A stretch of DNA of 64,000 nt from Gibbula magus. Taxonomy: Eukaryota > Mollusca > Gastropoda > Trochida > Trochidae. This document shows positions 10,901 to 23,104 of this stretch, in pieces (positions within the stretch are counted from its first letter, which is position 1; each line of letters starts with the position of its first letter). The translations under genes were made by a program, and so were the position numbers. The notes beneath the pieces are model-generated. The model was not told the DNA's origin and did no database searches. It saw only the letters and a list, made by a program, of their open reading frames with translations. The DNA lies in the NCBI GenBank assembly GCA_936450465.1, contig OW388304.1:9368700-9432699 (forward strand), in the 5' to 3' direction.

Positions 10901-13679
10901 CTCACTGTTCCAAAGATACTTGAGAATAGTATACAATAAGCAAATTGATTTAACACACTGATTGTTAGTGAAAATAATGAAAGTGTTTCAGTGTTTCATC
11001 CGTAAAAAGGATATACATTCTCCTGACCCTCTACAATGAAGTTGAAGGACGTCAAAATGCTGAAGATCCTCATACTTCAAAGGTTTCGTTAATTGACTTC
11101 GTTCTAGCAGCGGTCTGTTCATTTTCTCCACTCCGAGGAACCAATAAACACAAGACGCCGAAGAAGCAATTGATGTGAACATGATTAATGAAACAATTAA
11201 TCCTGCCAAGATTAACGGGTAAAAATATAAAAATAAATTCTTTGAAGTTTGACGAAAATAAATGAAAACAATTCTCTGTGTACATAATTTACTTCGATTC
11301 CAATCATAACATGATTTAATGAAGCCTTAAACTGGCCGCATGGATACTTAGCAAAAGAACACACGCAAGGAAAGAACAAAAACTGGTTAAAGGCGCCTTG
11401 CTCTGCACTAAAAACTTTGCTACTGTGCCTTTAAGGTGAACCATTTGACACTTTACCATTACTGGAGATGCTGATTATAATGGGGCGTTATTCAAAGTGC
11501 AACCCCGTGCTTAGAAGATAAAATGGAAAGCACTTTCGGTGCTCAGATAATTTATACCTTCCGACAGGTTCTCGTTATAAAATAGCTTGCTCAATTTCCT
11601 GAAGGAGTAGCGGACCCTAATGACCCATAGTGTTAGCTGAAATAATGAGACTGAATTATTGCTATTTCCTGAAGGAAAACGGACGTACAGTGAAAATGGA
11701 ATCATCATTTGGGAGAACATTACTGAATATATGTAGGTGGTGAATATACTCAGTATTTGGAATTTAATAAAATATTAGATGACGATATTATTTTGAGGAT
11801 GGTTACCTTTGCGAAATAATAAAAGAATGCACAATGACAATGCAATTAGAAAATATGATATAGATTTTGAAACAAAGGAAATTGAGAACTTTTTGAAAAT
11901 ATTTTCCGAATTGGAATCTCTTAGGAGAACAACTTTTTGAATATAAATATATACCAATATATTCCAGTTAACAGTAAAAAGGTTTTAGGATTTTTACGTC
12001 CAAATAAGATGATGATAAACCAAATATTCAATATGAAATTCAAAATAATATTACAAGTAGAAAATATAGAACATTCAACACACATTTCGATCAATACAAA
12101 AGCTTATAGCCTTTTTTCATAAGGTTTTCTTTGCTTTTCTATAATATAACATCAGATATGTTCAATTTTGAGATCTAGCAAATATTTGAGAAATGGCGCT
12201 AAAGGAAAGTTTATTGATTCCCTAATGTTTGCACATCAGTGTAAACAGCGACTACAGGATGTCTGTACAAACGTATGAATGTAAATTGCCCAGTATTTCT
12301 CAAGCATTTGCATAAACTGAGCCATCTAGTGTTAATAAGTACACGTCGTTCTAGCGTGTTAGATCGGGCCTTCCCAAGAGAGGTCCACTGGGTGTTGAGT
12401 TAAACTACATTAACATATATTATTATTATTATTTATCAAACATTGTTGTGGTGTGCATTCATGAATTTTAGTGAAAGTTAGTGTCATAATTGTACTATTG
12501 CGCCCTTGTCACAATAACTTATTTCATCAGCTTCCGAAGTTGTCGAATTCTTTTCATAGTGTAGATAAACTCGTTGAGCATAACCAGAGTATTGGCACAA
12601 CCTTTTAGAGATTTCATTTTACTTCAAATGCATGATGGTATCCCAAAACGTCTACACTGTATAATTCATAGTAGGAGGTAGGTATACACAATCACAAACA
12701 TACAGTTTAATGAAAACAGTTCAAGTAAACATGTGCTGTATGAAAAGCTATGCTTCAAATTTAAACTTTGGGTTATCAAGGGATTCAAACTTAAACAACA
12801 TTTGGGACGTCATTCTACTGTTCTCTCACTAAATTAGTTTTCGGTAACTGATTCACTTGTCCAATTAAGCAATAATTTGAGTGTAAAGTGTTGATTCGTG
12901 GCATCATAGCTCTCCTATCATAATCCTATTCTACCATCTACAGGACTCGGCATCAGTATATTTAACCAGGTACCTAGCTGCAGTTTCGCGGCCTATGAAT
13001 TATCTTACATAAGATACGTCAAAATCATATGAATTAATTTTAAAAAGTTCAACAATCAAATATCACATTTGATACATTATATGTTATACTAACATATCAG
13101 TAGTGTAATTACTTTATTGGTAATGGATTTATTGTGAATAGTTTTTTAAAATTATTTACATGTTTGGGAGAGGCATTTATATGAGTCCATTGAGCTTGTG
13201 TGGCAGTCTATTTTCTTTTCTTGAAATAAAGTATTCTAGATCAAAGGAGAACATTCAACGACATAAGGTAGTGAATGGAAGCATTGCGTGATTCCTGATC
13301 ACGACTGACACGTAATTGTTGACTGAATGCTGATATACTAGCTAAATCCGAGGTTTACCTTATACATAAGTAAGTGGTTGCATGTTATACTGCTAATGAT
13401 GTATTATTCATATGCACATCACAATGTTACATACGTATAGTAAGATGAGCCACTGCATGATATTGTTCTTTGGAGAAAAAAAATAATAGTCCGTAATAAA
13501 ATTATAAACGAACTAGAGCAATCGAGTAATCTTCAGCACAGCAGCTGTTATTGAGGAGGACATACTACCCTCACTCAGGTGGCTTTCTTGCTTGAAGTGT
13601 AAGGTTGTTGATCAATTCTGTCCACGACTTTGTGTGTTATGTTTGATGGACGATCTTTTGCAAAGAATATGCTTTAGTT
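7937..13679. other. Long gene-poor stretch
   Basis: No exon, RNA gene or element is supported over 5.7 kb. The sequence is AT-rich with scattered frames of 60-75 codons that look random. A short (ATT)n-like run occurs near 12420-12435. A frame of 71 codons near 10376 was examined and not accepted. Confidence 0.5.
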
Positions 13680-13804
13680 CAGGGTCCCGTTGCACGAGAC
13701 ACCAAGGTGGCCTTAAGTCACTTAGGTAGCCCTAATGCTATGTTAAGAGCTGGTTTAACCTTAAGCTTAGTGTTAAGGTTGTTGTGTGCAACCGCCAACA
13801 GGCC
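13680..13804. mobile_element. Small MITE-like repeat with GTTGCAC ends
   Basis: The block opens with GGGTCCCGTTGCACGAGAC and closes with TTGTGTGCAACCGCC, so its ends are imperfect inverted repeats. The interior is rich in TTAAG/CTTAA-type text (TTAACCTTAAGC), itself weakly palindromic. No coding capacity. Class assignment is inference from structure only. Confidence 0.4.
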
Positions 13805-15483
13805 ATATTTCATACGTTTTATAAGTCAACCAGGATGACACGTTAAGTTGGCAGATCGTGTATATGATATTGCTGATAACATTTCCATTTGCTCCTAAAT
13901 TCATTCATTTAGTGAATAATTTATCATCTCTGTAAGTGTATTTCTGGTGCACCTTTTTACATACAAATAAGATTTCTTTTTAATAATACTCAATACACGT
14001 GTATTCTCTTCACATAAGTTATCCATCAAAATGTAACAGAGTGTTACATGACTAAACGATGAGACTTTGTTGAAACACATTACATACGTTATATCGTTGT
14101 ATTACGTAGCCGCATTGCGATAAAAATAATAGCTGCAGCTGTTTGTGGATAACTCTAAACCATCACCTTATAAGGGACTTGAGAGCTAATCAAGACTGTG
14201 CATGTTATAACTGAGATGACGTCAAGAGATGAGTCATCAATGAAGTGAATCAGCACTAAGTATCTGTGTGAGTATCAAACAGCATTGTTGACTAAGACAT
14301 ATCAACGCTTTATCGATCTGTCGGCTGAAACAACACCCAACCATGCATGGAGGCTTCCTGATCAATCCTTGCTGGTAACCAAACTGAATGATTAATGGTG
14401 TTCAAATGTAGAGGATAATTAGTACGAACTTCAAACAAATAAACGTATTGTGCTAAAAAGCACTAAAGCAAAACCGATACCTTTTTCCTGTATAAGTAAT
14501 GAACAATTACAATGACATGACCCCTATGTACGTGAGGCTGTGTTTATCATTGCAGCAATAAGGAAACCATTTTGTTGTTTATTAATGAAACAATTTAAGA
14601 ATCATTAGTGACAACTTAAAGATTATTAACAAAGAAGATTAGTAATATAATTGAATTATCGATGAAGTGATTGTTAGCGCCTTTAACTATTACTTAAGTT
14701 AATGATATGATACTATTCATTATAATATGCTTTATGATTTATATTCATATTCGTGCATATAATGTTAATTTGTAATCACTATCGTCTGCTCAGTGAAACA
14801 TCCTTTTGTGTTCAGCATTTTCCTCCAATTTTGTAAACATATTTGTTCTGTGAAAGATTATTTGACGAACCATTTCTGAAATACGATTGTTGTCAATATG
14901 GCAATGGATGTATCTTGTTAATATGCTTTGTACATGTAGTTACCTGATTAATGTTTGTGTAATCGTCGATTGTCATTGTCGAGAAAGAAATTCATTCATT
15001 CCTTTCAAAGATCCAAATTAAATTTTAAACGACCAATATAAATCTTCTAGCCAAATAAGGATTGAGATCACTAATTGTTAGTAACTGTGATTGATGATGG
15101 AAATTATAACAGTCAAGAATAAAAACGGAAAACTCCTGAAATCGTAAATATTCACTCATTTGATGGATTGATAATTGGGCATTGTCTTGACAATGATTTA
15201 TCGTAATAGTGTTAATAGAAACTAATTTGCTGTAATTGTGTTAATATAAATTTACATAACATAACGACACATTCTATAAATACCGAGCAAATACTAAGTA
15301 TACATCTAAACTTACGAGACTCAACTGCTGACGAGTTTGCCTTTGAAACTCTTAGTCCTCACATTGGGAAATAACTATTGGAAAAAATGGACAAGTGATT
15401 ACCCCTAAGCAGTCAAATGATACACACTTGAAGATGAGTGCATGCGACTGAGCCTGTTACTGGAATAAGACGATGTTGTATAC
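13805..15483. other. Intergenic stretch
   Basis: AT-rich, with one TGACGTCA near 14218. No gene or clear element seen. Confidence 0.5.
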
Positions 15484-15632
15484 AGAAGCAAGTTTTACTA
15501 AAGTATCTGTGTCTATTGTGAACACACACGACGTTTCACCCACCTGATGAATAAGGAAGCAGATACTGGGAAAAGTCGTGTCTCTCAACAACAAAGACGT
15601 TGTGTTCGAGAATACTTGCTTTTCTATTATAT
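15484..15632. repeat. Foldback repeat with diverged arms
   Basis: The left arm (AGCAAGTTTTACT, then GAACACACACGACG) and the right arm (AAGTCGTGTC, GTTGTGTTCGAGAATACTTG) are imperfect reverse complements, so the block folds back on itself. A CTGATGA and a downstream GAAA lie in the loop, but stem II of a hammerhead does not pair well. It could be an eroded terminal region of another Penelope-like family. Confidence 0.4.
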
Positions 15633-18600
15633 CCAATTGCTTTTTATCTCAGTGTAATGAGAAATGAAACATTTCATATACATTACTTGAATAAACATAT
15701 GTAGCATCAAATACTCAGGTTTGTTTTGTGTACGAACTTGCGCTAGACGGATCTTTTAAATCAAGGATTTTGCACCTGTCCTACAGAACAAAGTGTATTT
15801 GTCATTAAACAATTTGAAAAAGAGTTTGCCTTCTCTTCAAATAGGAAATATTTGGAACATGGTCGAATATATTAATCGGTTGTTTATCTTGAGACGATAA
15901 CTGGGAGGGAGGCGAGATACGTCCCAATGGTACTGAGTGACTGTTGGTCATCCTGAGATCATGTTATAGAGTCTTATATATCTTACTTATCTAAAGTAGC
16001 AACACAAAATGAGTGGGAACATATTATAAAACGTAATTTGGCAAAATGTTGATCACAATTGTAAATGAATAAATTGTAAGCAACGGGGAATACGTCGTTC
16101 GAACACATTCGTCCGTATGGTTTCTCCACGAGATAGTAAACTGTCTATGTTGCATCTATTTTGTATTCAAATTAAAACGACCTGGGTGTTATTGTGAAAA
16201 TGAGACACCAAAGAGGTTTCAGGTTGAACTTGAAATTAGTTATCCGTATCTGCTTAGATACCAAATTTGGACATTTCAATTATATTGTGTTAATTTTTTT
16301 AAAACATGCTTGTAAGTTTTAAAAACATCCGGCATTTTGTATGTATCAAACTGATGTTTTTCATTCCTCTGCTACCGAAACAGTTTTTACCAAATGTATA
16401 ATTATTCGAAAGAAATGCCATAGCATTGAAAACGCCACCAGAACAAGCCACCGATGTAGTAATCCAAAGTACAACCTGAATTTCCAACCAGACCAAATCA
16501 ATGTTTTAACACAAATAATATACCTTGACATCTTTGATTTGCTCCTGACTCTAATTGCCCCAGGGACATATTGAAAGATGGGTTCCCCGTGTTACTAATG
16601 GGCTTGTTTAAAACATCAGTCTCCAGGCCAGCCTCCAGGAGCGGATATAGGTGTCAACAAACACTGACAAGCCGTGTCACTTCAGGAGGACTACAATCAA
16701 ATGTGGCTTAATTGGAAATCAAGATGGAGAGGGCCAGAGAGGCACACAAGAACACTATAATGAAGACGACAGTTCAATAGCCATCTTATCCGTCAAACTG
16801 ACTTTCCGTCTAATATGTAGAGCGAGTCCTGGTTGTACGTACACCATAAGCTGATGGTTAACTGTCAGAGTTGGAGTTACTTGAATATGTAAACTTTGTG
16901 CTCGGCCTGAGCTTAGATGTAATTAGCAGTTATAGGAAAACCTTACAAGTATAGTCTTGTCTGCCTTACATGTTTATAGATAGATGTTGGGGAACTCGGT
17001 GCATATTTTAGGGAGCTGACTTACTAGAGGTTCTGCACTTCTGCTCGGATGTGAGAGGGAGTTACAAGAATTGCCTAACCGCCATTCACGTATGTAGATG
17101 TAGAGGATCTTTGTGGAAGATCTAAAGGGGAGCATACACAATGTAGTTGTAGAAACGTATTATGAGTGGTTCAAAATGTGTAAGAGATAAAAGTAGAAGC
17201 TATGCGAAGACCATACAATGATTATATCATCTGTCACAGAGTTGTGTATGTACAAATGAACTCTGTCGGGATTGTAAAGTGGGGTTGCTGGTTGCTGATA
17301 GGGTGTATTCGTTATTATGTAAGTGTATATTACGTGATATGAGAAAACACCGCAATTTTTAAAAACATATTTTGATATAATATCCTTACAATACCGTAGC
17401 AAGGCTTTACACACTGGTTGCGCCGATAAATGTCATCATTTCTCATTGTTTTCATGTTTTTAAATGAATGCGGCTATTTGTCAAATTGTCAAATCCTAGA
17501 GATGCATCAATTGTGTTTCATAATATTTTGTTTCGCATTTATGCATACCAACGTACCATATGTGTTCAAATAATCTCACTCAACATGCATATTCATCCCA
17601 GATCGCCAAATATATGATAATTAATATTTTTCAATAAAAATCGAGCAATATCATTATAGATGTAAAGAAATCGAAACTGCACGTCCCATTTAGATACACA
17701 GATAACTATATGATAAGATTATATGATATATTTACCATTATCAGCTTAAATAGAACGTTCACATTTTATTCAACAGTGTTATGTACACTGTAGAAGCTCG
17801 CATTTTAATTATCTCACAATGACTTGAGGTTGGATTCATAGAGTATACTAAACGGTGTCCTGTTTATGAAGCGAGTGGGTGGTGTGATAACGAGCAGATG
17901 CGAAGTAAACGGTATTAAACGGTATGGTGTTCAGTATTTCATTTAGTAATTATTAAACAGTCTTAATAAGATAATTTGCAAGAAAATCCTTTTCCTGACG
18001 CTAACCTGTGATTATAGGACATTGACCAATGCGGTCTAGTCCCAACCATTGGGACGTCATATCTTTTGGATTAGGATGTCACGTTATTCGGCAGCACCGC
18101 GATATCTAATAGCATTGTAGATTTATTAAACAGCGATATCATCAACGGGTGTATGGTAAAATATGTTGATGTATCTGTTACAGGTGTGAATGAGGATTGG
18201 AACTAGTTTACCCTCTGGGTCCATTCAAAAGAGTCATAGTACAAGATTTAAAAAGAGTAGTTTCTCCGAGCTTTACCTCCTGAGTAGTAATGTTTTCATA
18301 ATAATCGTATATGTCTGATTGTGTGTACAGTTTTCACGGTCAAAGTACTAAGAAGTACACAAATGCAGCACAGTGCCTGACCTACGTTGTATTGAATGTA
18401 TGGTCGTGGTATTAGCCGATTGTAAACTGCTCACTTGCTCTTAGTTCCCATAGCCTTAATTCGTATTTTGAACATCTTAATTAAAGGTACATGTTTATGT
18501 GATCTTAGATATCGTTGCTCAGAAATCAATTTAATTGCAAGAGGAGTACTGAAAGAGATTGTTACAGGAGTCGTCTTCTAAATGTTTCGACATAACTGTA

Positions 18601-20798
18601 CATTTGAGAAAATAGCATTAACTTGTATGTTAAATATATACCGACACTAACACGTTTTAACATCCAAATTGAAATACTCAAAGATGCATATTTTCAACAT
18701 TACTGAATAATTATTTATTAAACTATTAATTCTAGTTTGATACACCATTCGAGTAATGAAGTCATAAATATGGATGACAAACACTGATTAGCACTGTTGC
18801 ATGTAAATCATCAAATGGCAATCATCAATTCTTCCCGTTATTGAACTTAAGATTATTTCAGAAAATTCATATTCCAATTGTCATTATGCATAACTCTCGA
18901 TGACAAAGATATGTTTGTACATTCAGGTATTGTGTGAACCGCTACCTTTAGTAATTGCTCCGGCGGGAATTCAATTACCATTGTGACTGTATACCTTCAA
19001 ACTTGTTCAGTATAGTCTATCCCCTGACGCTCATCGAATGTGCTGTTTGATTTATTATTCATATATTCCTTATATTGGAAAGTGAGGACTGGAAATTTGA
19101 TATGTCAGATAAAAAATGCATCCATTGAATTAATATTCAAAACTTTTCGATTTTGGTGTAGCTGTTATATAGGACATGTTCAGTTATAAGCAAATTGTCA
19201 TTTCGTACGTTATGTCCTGCAAGGTTGCAAAAAAAAAGTTTGTCAAAATTTTCTTTTCAAGGAAATGGATATTTTTTCATTTTTTTAAATGGCGCACGCA
19301 ATATCAATTACTAGTCAACAAATACAAAACGTATCACGATACCGTGCAATGTTATTGGCCTACAATTGTGATGTGTATTTAGTTCAAACATTTTTAAAGT
19401 AATTTTGATACCTTTGCACAATTAGTAAAATAAAATGTACCCCTTTTATCATCGTAAACATATATCATGTAATTCATGGTGCATGCTATTACTTGATTAC
19501 AAATCGTTTCATCTTCACTATAAAACTTGGCCTAGACATCATCGACGTCCACAGTTAGCACTCTGATATATTAAACACCATGCACTTTCACAGGAAACAC
19601 AAAATAAGTGAATATCTCTTGACAAACACAAACAAATTCAAATTCATCACATTAAAATCGTCCTGTCAGTGTGTCCAGTAATAATGTACATAAACTAGCC
19701 GAAAGCAATCAAACCATACACCTCTACTAGTGAAAAGACTTTGCGCATATACTTACAGCGCATAGACTGTACCCTTAAATGTCACCTACAGTCTACAATG
19801 GCATGCATGAATCAAACTGAAACACAACCGGTCGCTCTCATATGCCAACAACAAAGAGTTATCAAAACCAACTTTGCTTGTTTGACAATAACCTACACGA
19901 TATAGACCACAGGTCGGATCAATGAGCTGATGCCAAATATTTAAAATATGCTCATGCATTTAAAACATCGTTCGATAAGGTCTGCACCCCCTTAACATAA
20001 ACACTCTTACATACACGCACACATAATTCAAAAGGAAAACACAAAAGGTCACTTTCATATGGCAACCATATAGAGCTTCGATTTCTGCTATGAAACCTTC
20101 GTTGTAGTGTAACAATAATGTACACGGAAGAGAGCATTTGTAAGATCAATAACATTCGTTCCCATTGTCTCTTCATTAGAGTGATTCATGCATTAGTTAC
20201 AAGACAACTGTCCACTAATGTCGATGGAAGTCACAGTTCCATGTTGATGACATTTATGACATATGTTATTGGGAATGCTTGTATAAATAGTATTGTTTCC
20301 GATGTAATATGTTTACAAAAAACTGTTAGTATTTCGTTCCTTACAAGGCAACTGTATTGATGCACTGCTATATCATTAACAAAGTGTTCATAAACATTAG
20401 TGTTCCCGATGTAGTATGTCTGCACAAAACTGTTCTATTTCGAATCTAATAGGGCAACTGTCGATGTAGTGTTACATTATTTTACTGTGTGTTAATAAAC
20501 GATAGTGTCCCCGATGTTATATGTCTACACAGAATTGTTAAATTGTATTTCACTCCGAATATGTACTATATAAATGTAGTTTTATTAACAAGGCCTACAC
20601 ATACATTATTGGCCCCTTGTGCCAAGCGTTCCTCAATGTATTACATGTCTGCATTATTAATATTATATTTGTATAATGAGTCACCGTGTAGATTATTCAT
20701 TGTACAAATGTAAGTGTAATGTAAGATATACAGATAAACTTGGCTGCCTCCATAACATCATTCTGTTTAATGTATCAGTGTAATGACTCTAACGCACG
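15633..20798. other. Long gene-poor stretch
   Basis: No supported gene. A minus-strand frame at 16299-16496 begins with a hydrophobic run (MVWLEIQVVLWITTSVACSG) that resembles a signal peptide, but it has no splice or family support. The rest is AT-rich with random short frames. Confidence 0.45.
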
Positions 20799-20910
20799 GG
20801 ACCAAAAGTGGTGGAATTCATTTGCCGGATCCCTCCGGATTCTCCCAAATATTGGCGGATCCTGAAGAATCCGGAAGGATCCGGCAAGCGGATTCTATCA
20901 CTTTTTGTCC
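20799..20910. mobile_element. Small foldback element with BamHI-site-rich arms
   Basis: The ends GGACCAAAAGTG and CACTTTTTGTCC are near reverse complements, and the pairing extends inward through GCCGGATCCCTCCGGATTC against GAATCCGGAAGGATCCGGC, giving arms of about 45 bp around a short loop. GGATCC and TCCGGA words recur. No coding capacity. A non-autonomous TIR element is the simplest reading. Confidence 0.6.
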
Positions 20911-21357
20911 TGTGTTGAACATGTCATTGAGAATGTTCCAAAATATTACTTTGTACATCAAATATGAATTGATTCACTTCACATAGTTGCTCTTATTCCT
21001 CTCTTCTCGTAACAACACATGATTAATGATATGGCACCGAAACTATCTGCATTAAGATTATTGATCGTGATATATTATGTAGATGGTTTTATGTTGTTGG
21101 ATTTACGTACGTTTGTGTTCGCTCACAAACATCGCTGCATTGTGACTAATTTATCATTGTAAAGATAAAGAAGTTGAGCATCCATATATTCTTTACAACT
21201 CTATAATACGAACCTCCCATTGCCATTATTTCATATTTAATGTTGTATTTGACATTTCACCTTGGAAATGTTTTTGTATGACAAGTCGTTAAGAATTACG
21301 AGTACTTCTTTGAGTGGCAATAGCAAGTTGGAAATCTGGTAGGAGCAATTGTTATAG
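20911..21357. other. Intergenic stretch
   Basis: Nothing recognisable. Confidence 0.5.
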
Positions 21358-21482
21358 TTAACAACTTCTTTATTCTGAGAACGGAAGCTCTCGACACAGC
21401 TCCCTGTGCGGTTGTCAAGCAACGATGCAAAGAGCTGTGACAGGGACACCAGGAGTTTCGTTAGAATAAAGAAGTTGTCTTC
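21358..21482. mobile_element. Short TIR foldback element
   Basis: AACAACTTCTTTATTCT at the left end is matched by AGAATAAAGAAGTTGTC at the right end, enclosing about 90 bp of higher GC (CTCGACACAGCTCCCTGTGC and neighbours). An overlapping minus-strand frame of 82 codons is a by-product of this element and is not called as a gene. Confidence 0.55.
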
Positions 21483-22998
21483 CATAACATCCGTTCTTTT
21501 ATTTCCTTGATAATAATTACATTTTTTTATTCCATTTCTTGTATGATAAATAACTTAAATCCGTAGTTTAAATGCCTATATAAACATTTTCGTGCTTCAA
21601 TCCCCTATGAGAAAGTACTCGCCGCTCAAAAATGTTTAACAACGTGTTTGTAAGTGTGATATTCAACTGTTTGTCAACTATATGACTATATGCATATGTT
21701 ACTGCCAGTACAACGCTAACACTATATTTAAAGGTCCCCAACTCATGTTATACTTTTACACTGTGTCTTAACTTGCGGTGCTTGTATTTTAGTCAAATTC
21801 TCACGAAGTTTTATCCAGGATTATGATTATATATATTTCCATGAAGTGTTCTAATTAATTTTTCATTTATTCTGTATTGAAAACAGGGTAATCATGATGG
21901 GTAATGCTCGTGACATCTGTGAACGTGTACATCAACATTAGTATTTTTAATTCTTCATGTAGGAATATATTGCTTGAAATGAGTCACTATCGACAAAAGC
22001 GTCCTTCTCATTCGTCACTCACAGTAACGAACTGGTGTGAGTCATTTGGACATATATGCTTACAAAGGGAACACATTGGGAACTCTTTCATTACTAAACA
22101 AATATCACGGTTTTTCAACAGCGGTTTTAAATCAAAGTTAGTATGAGTATGAAGAAGACCAATAGCTTATACGTGACATAATCTGCACGTATTTACTACT
22201 CTTCTGATTTTCATCCATGAATAAATTGTGCATAATGACTACTTCAGTTTGGTGTAATCAATAACAACAACATACTGCTAATATATTGTATATAAACTCG
22301 GAGCGAAAGCATATATAAAAGTGTCGTTAATAAATAATATCACGTTATTAAGTTACATTATGAAAACATAAACTGAAATTGTATTAACACTGCATAGTTG
22401 CTCGATGGAACCACAGTTAATACTATACCTGAAGTCATTTTGACACGCATAACTTAACATTTTCTTATCAATATTGAAAGCTTTTTTGTCTTAAGCTTCA
22501 ATGTTCAATTTAAAAAGCGCTAATGTAAAGAAGAACTCAAGATACATTATTTCAAAGCGAATGTGTTAAGAATTCAGAACACAGAACAGAGAATGGAAGT
22601 ATATAGTATCCTAAATACCATCATTGCAAGAATAAATCTGAAGAATAATAACACCATTATAAGGAATATCCTTTTCCGTCAAACCAGGATCGCAAAACAA
22701 GCAAAGGTTAATGCCTATTCTGTAGTAACATAACTCCATAAGAGGAGGGTTACCCTATTTGATATTCCAATTAGGGAGTGTTTCTCATTGCTTAATGTAC
22801 GAGATATAGGGGAGAAAATGAGATTTCTCGTCCAGACGCCAGCAACTTGGAAACGTGATTACCGGAATTGTTTCTCCAACATGAAGGATATTAATTCCTG
22901 ATTATAGATCAATACGTGTAGGGACTCCGACTGCGCCAAATCGACACCTTCTGGAAGCAAGGATTCTGCTTTGAGGAGTGCTGAGTAAAGTTACTCAC
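21483..22998 (-). other. Intergenic stretch, including the likely first intron of the minus-strand secreted-protein gene
   Basis: The sequence next to 22998 should be intronic for the gene starting at 23104. No downstream exon of that gene could be recognised in this window, so either the intron is long or the following exon is too short or diverged to see. Confidence 0.4.
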
Positions 22999-23104
22999 CT
23001 TCAAGACTTTCTGCATGCAATATTCCACAGTGGCTCAGCAGCACTAGAACTCCCAACATCCACTTCAAGTGGGATTTGCACATGTTTGTCGCTTTGCAGC
23101 CCAT
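22999..23104 (-). CDS. First coding exon of a secreted protein (signal peptide)
   Basis: From the ATG at 23104 the minus strand encodes MGCKATNMCKSHLK, then a hydrophobic core WMLGVLVLLSHCGILHA and a small-residue cleavage region followed by ESLE. It ends at a consensus donor (GAAG|GTGAGTAAC) at 22999/22998, leaving phase 1. An alternative start at the second ATG (23083) gives an even more canonical signal peptide. An in-frame TAA lies upstream, so the exon is not an internal fragment. The mature protein is unknown. First exons of this design are usual for secreted defence proteins and lectins in molluscs, but that is inference. The exon lies in a GC-richer patch (about 23050-23550) that could hold the promoter. 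Confidence 0.6.

Noticed and set aside
15530..15590. Hammerhead ribozyme
   Set aside because: CTGATGA and GAAA are present, but the 19 bases between them do not form a stem II, unlike the Penelope copies.
21237..21485. 82-codon minus-strand protein
   Set aside because: It coincides with the short TIR foldback element at 21358-21482.
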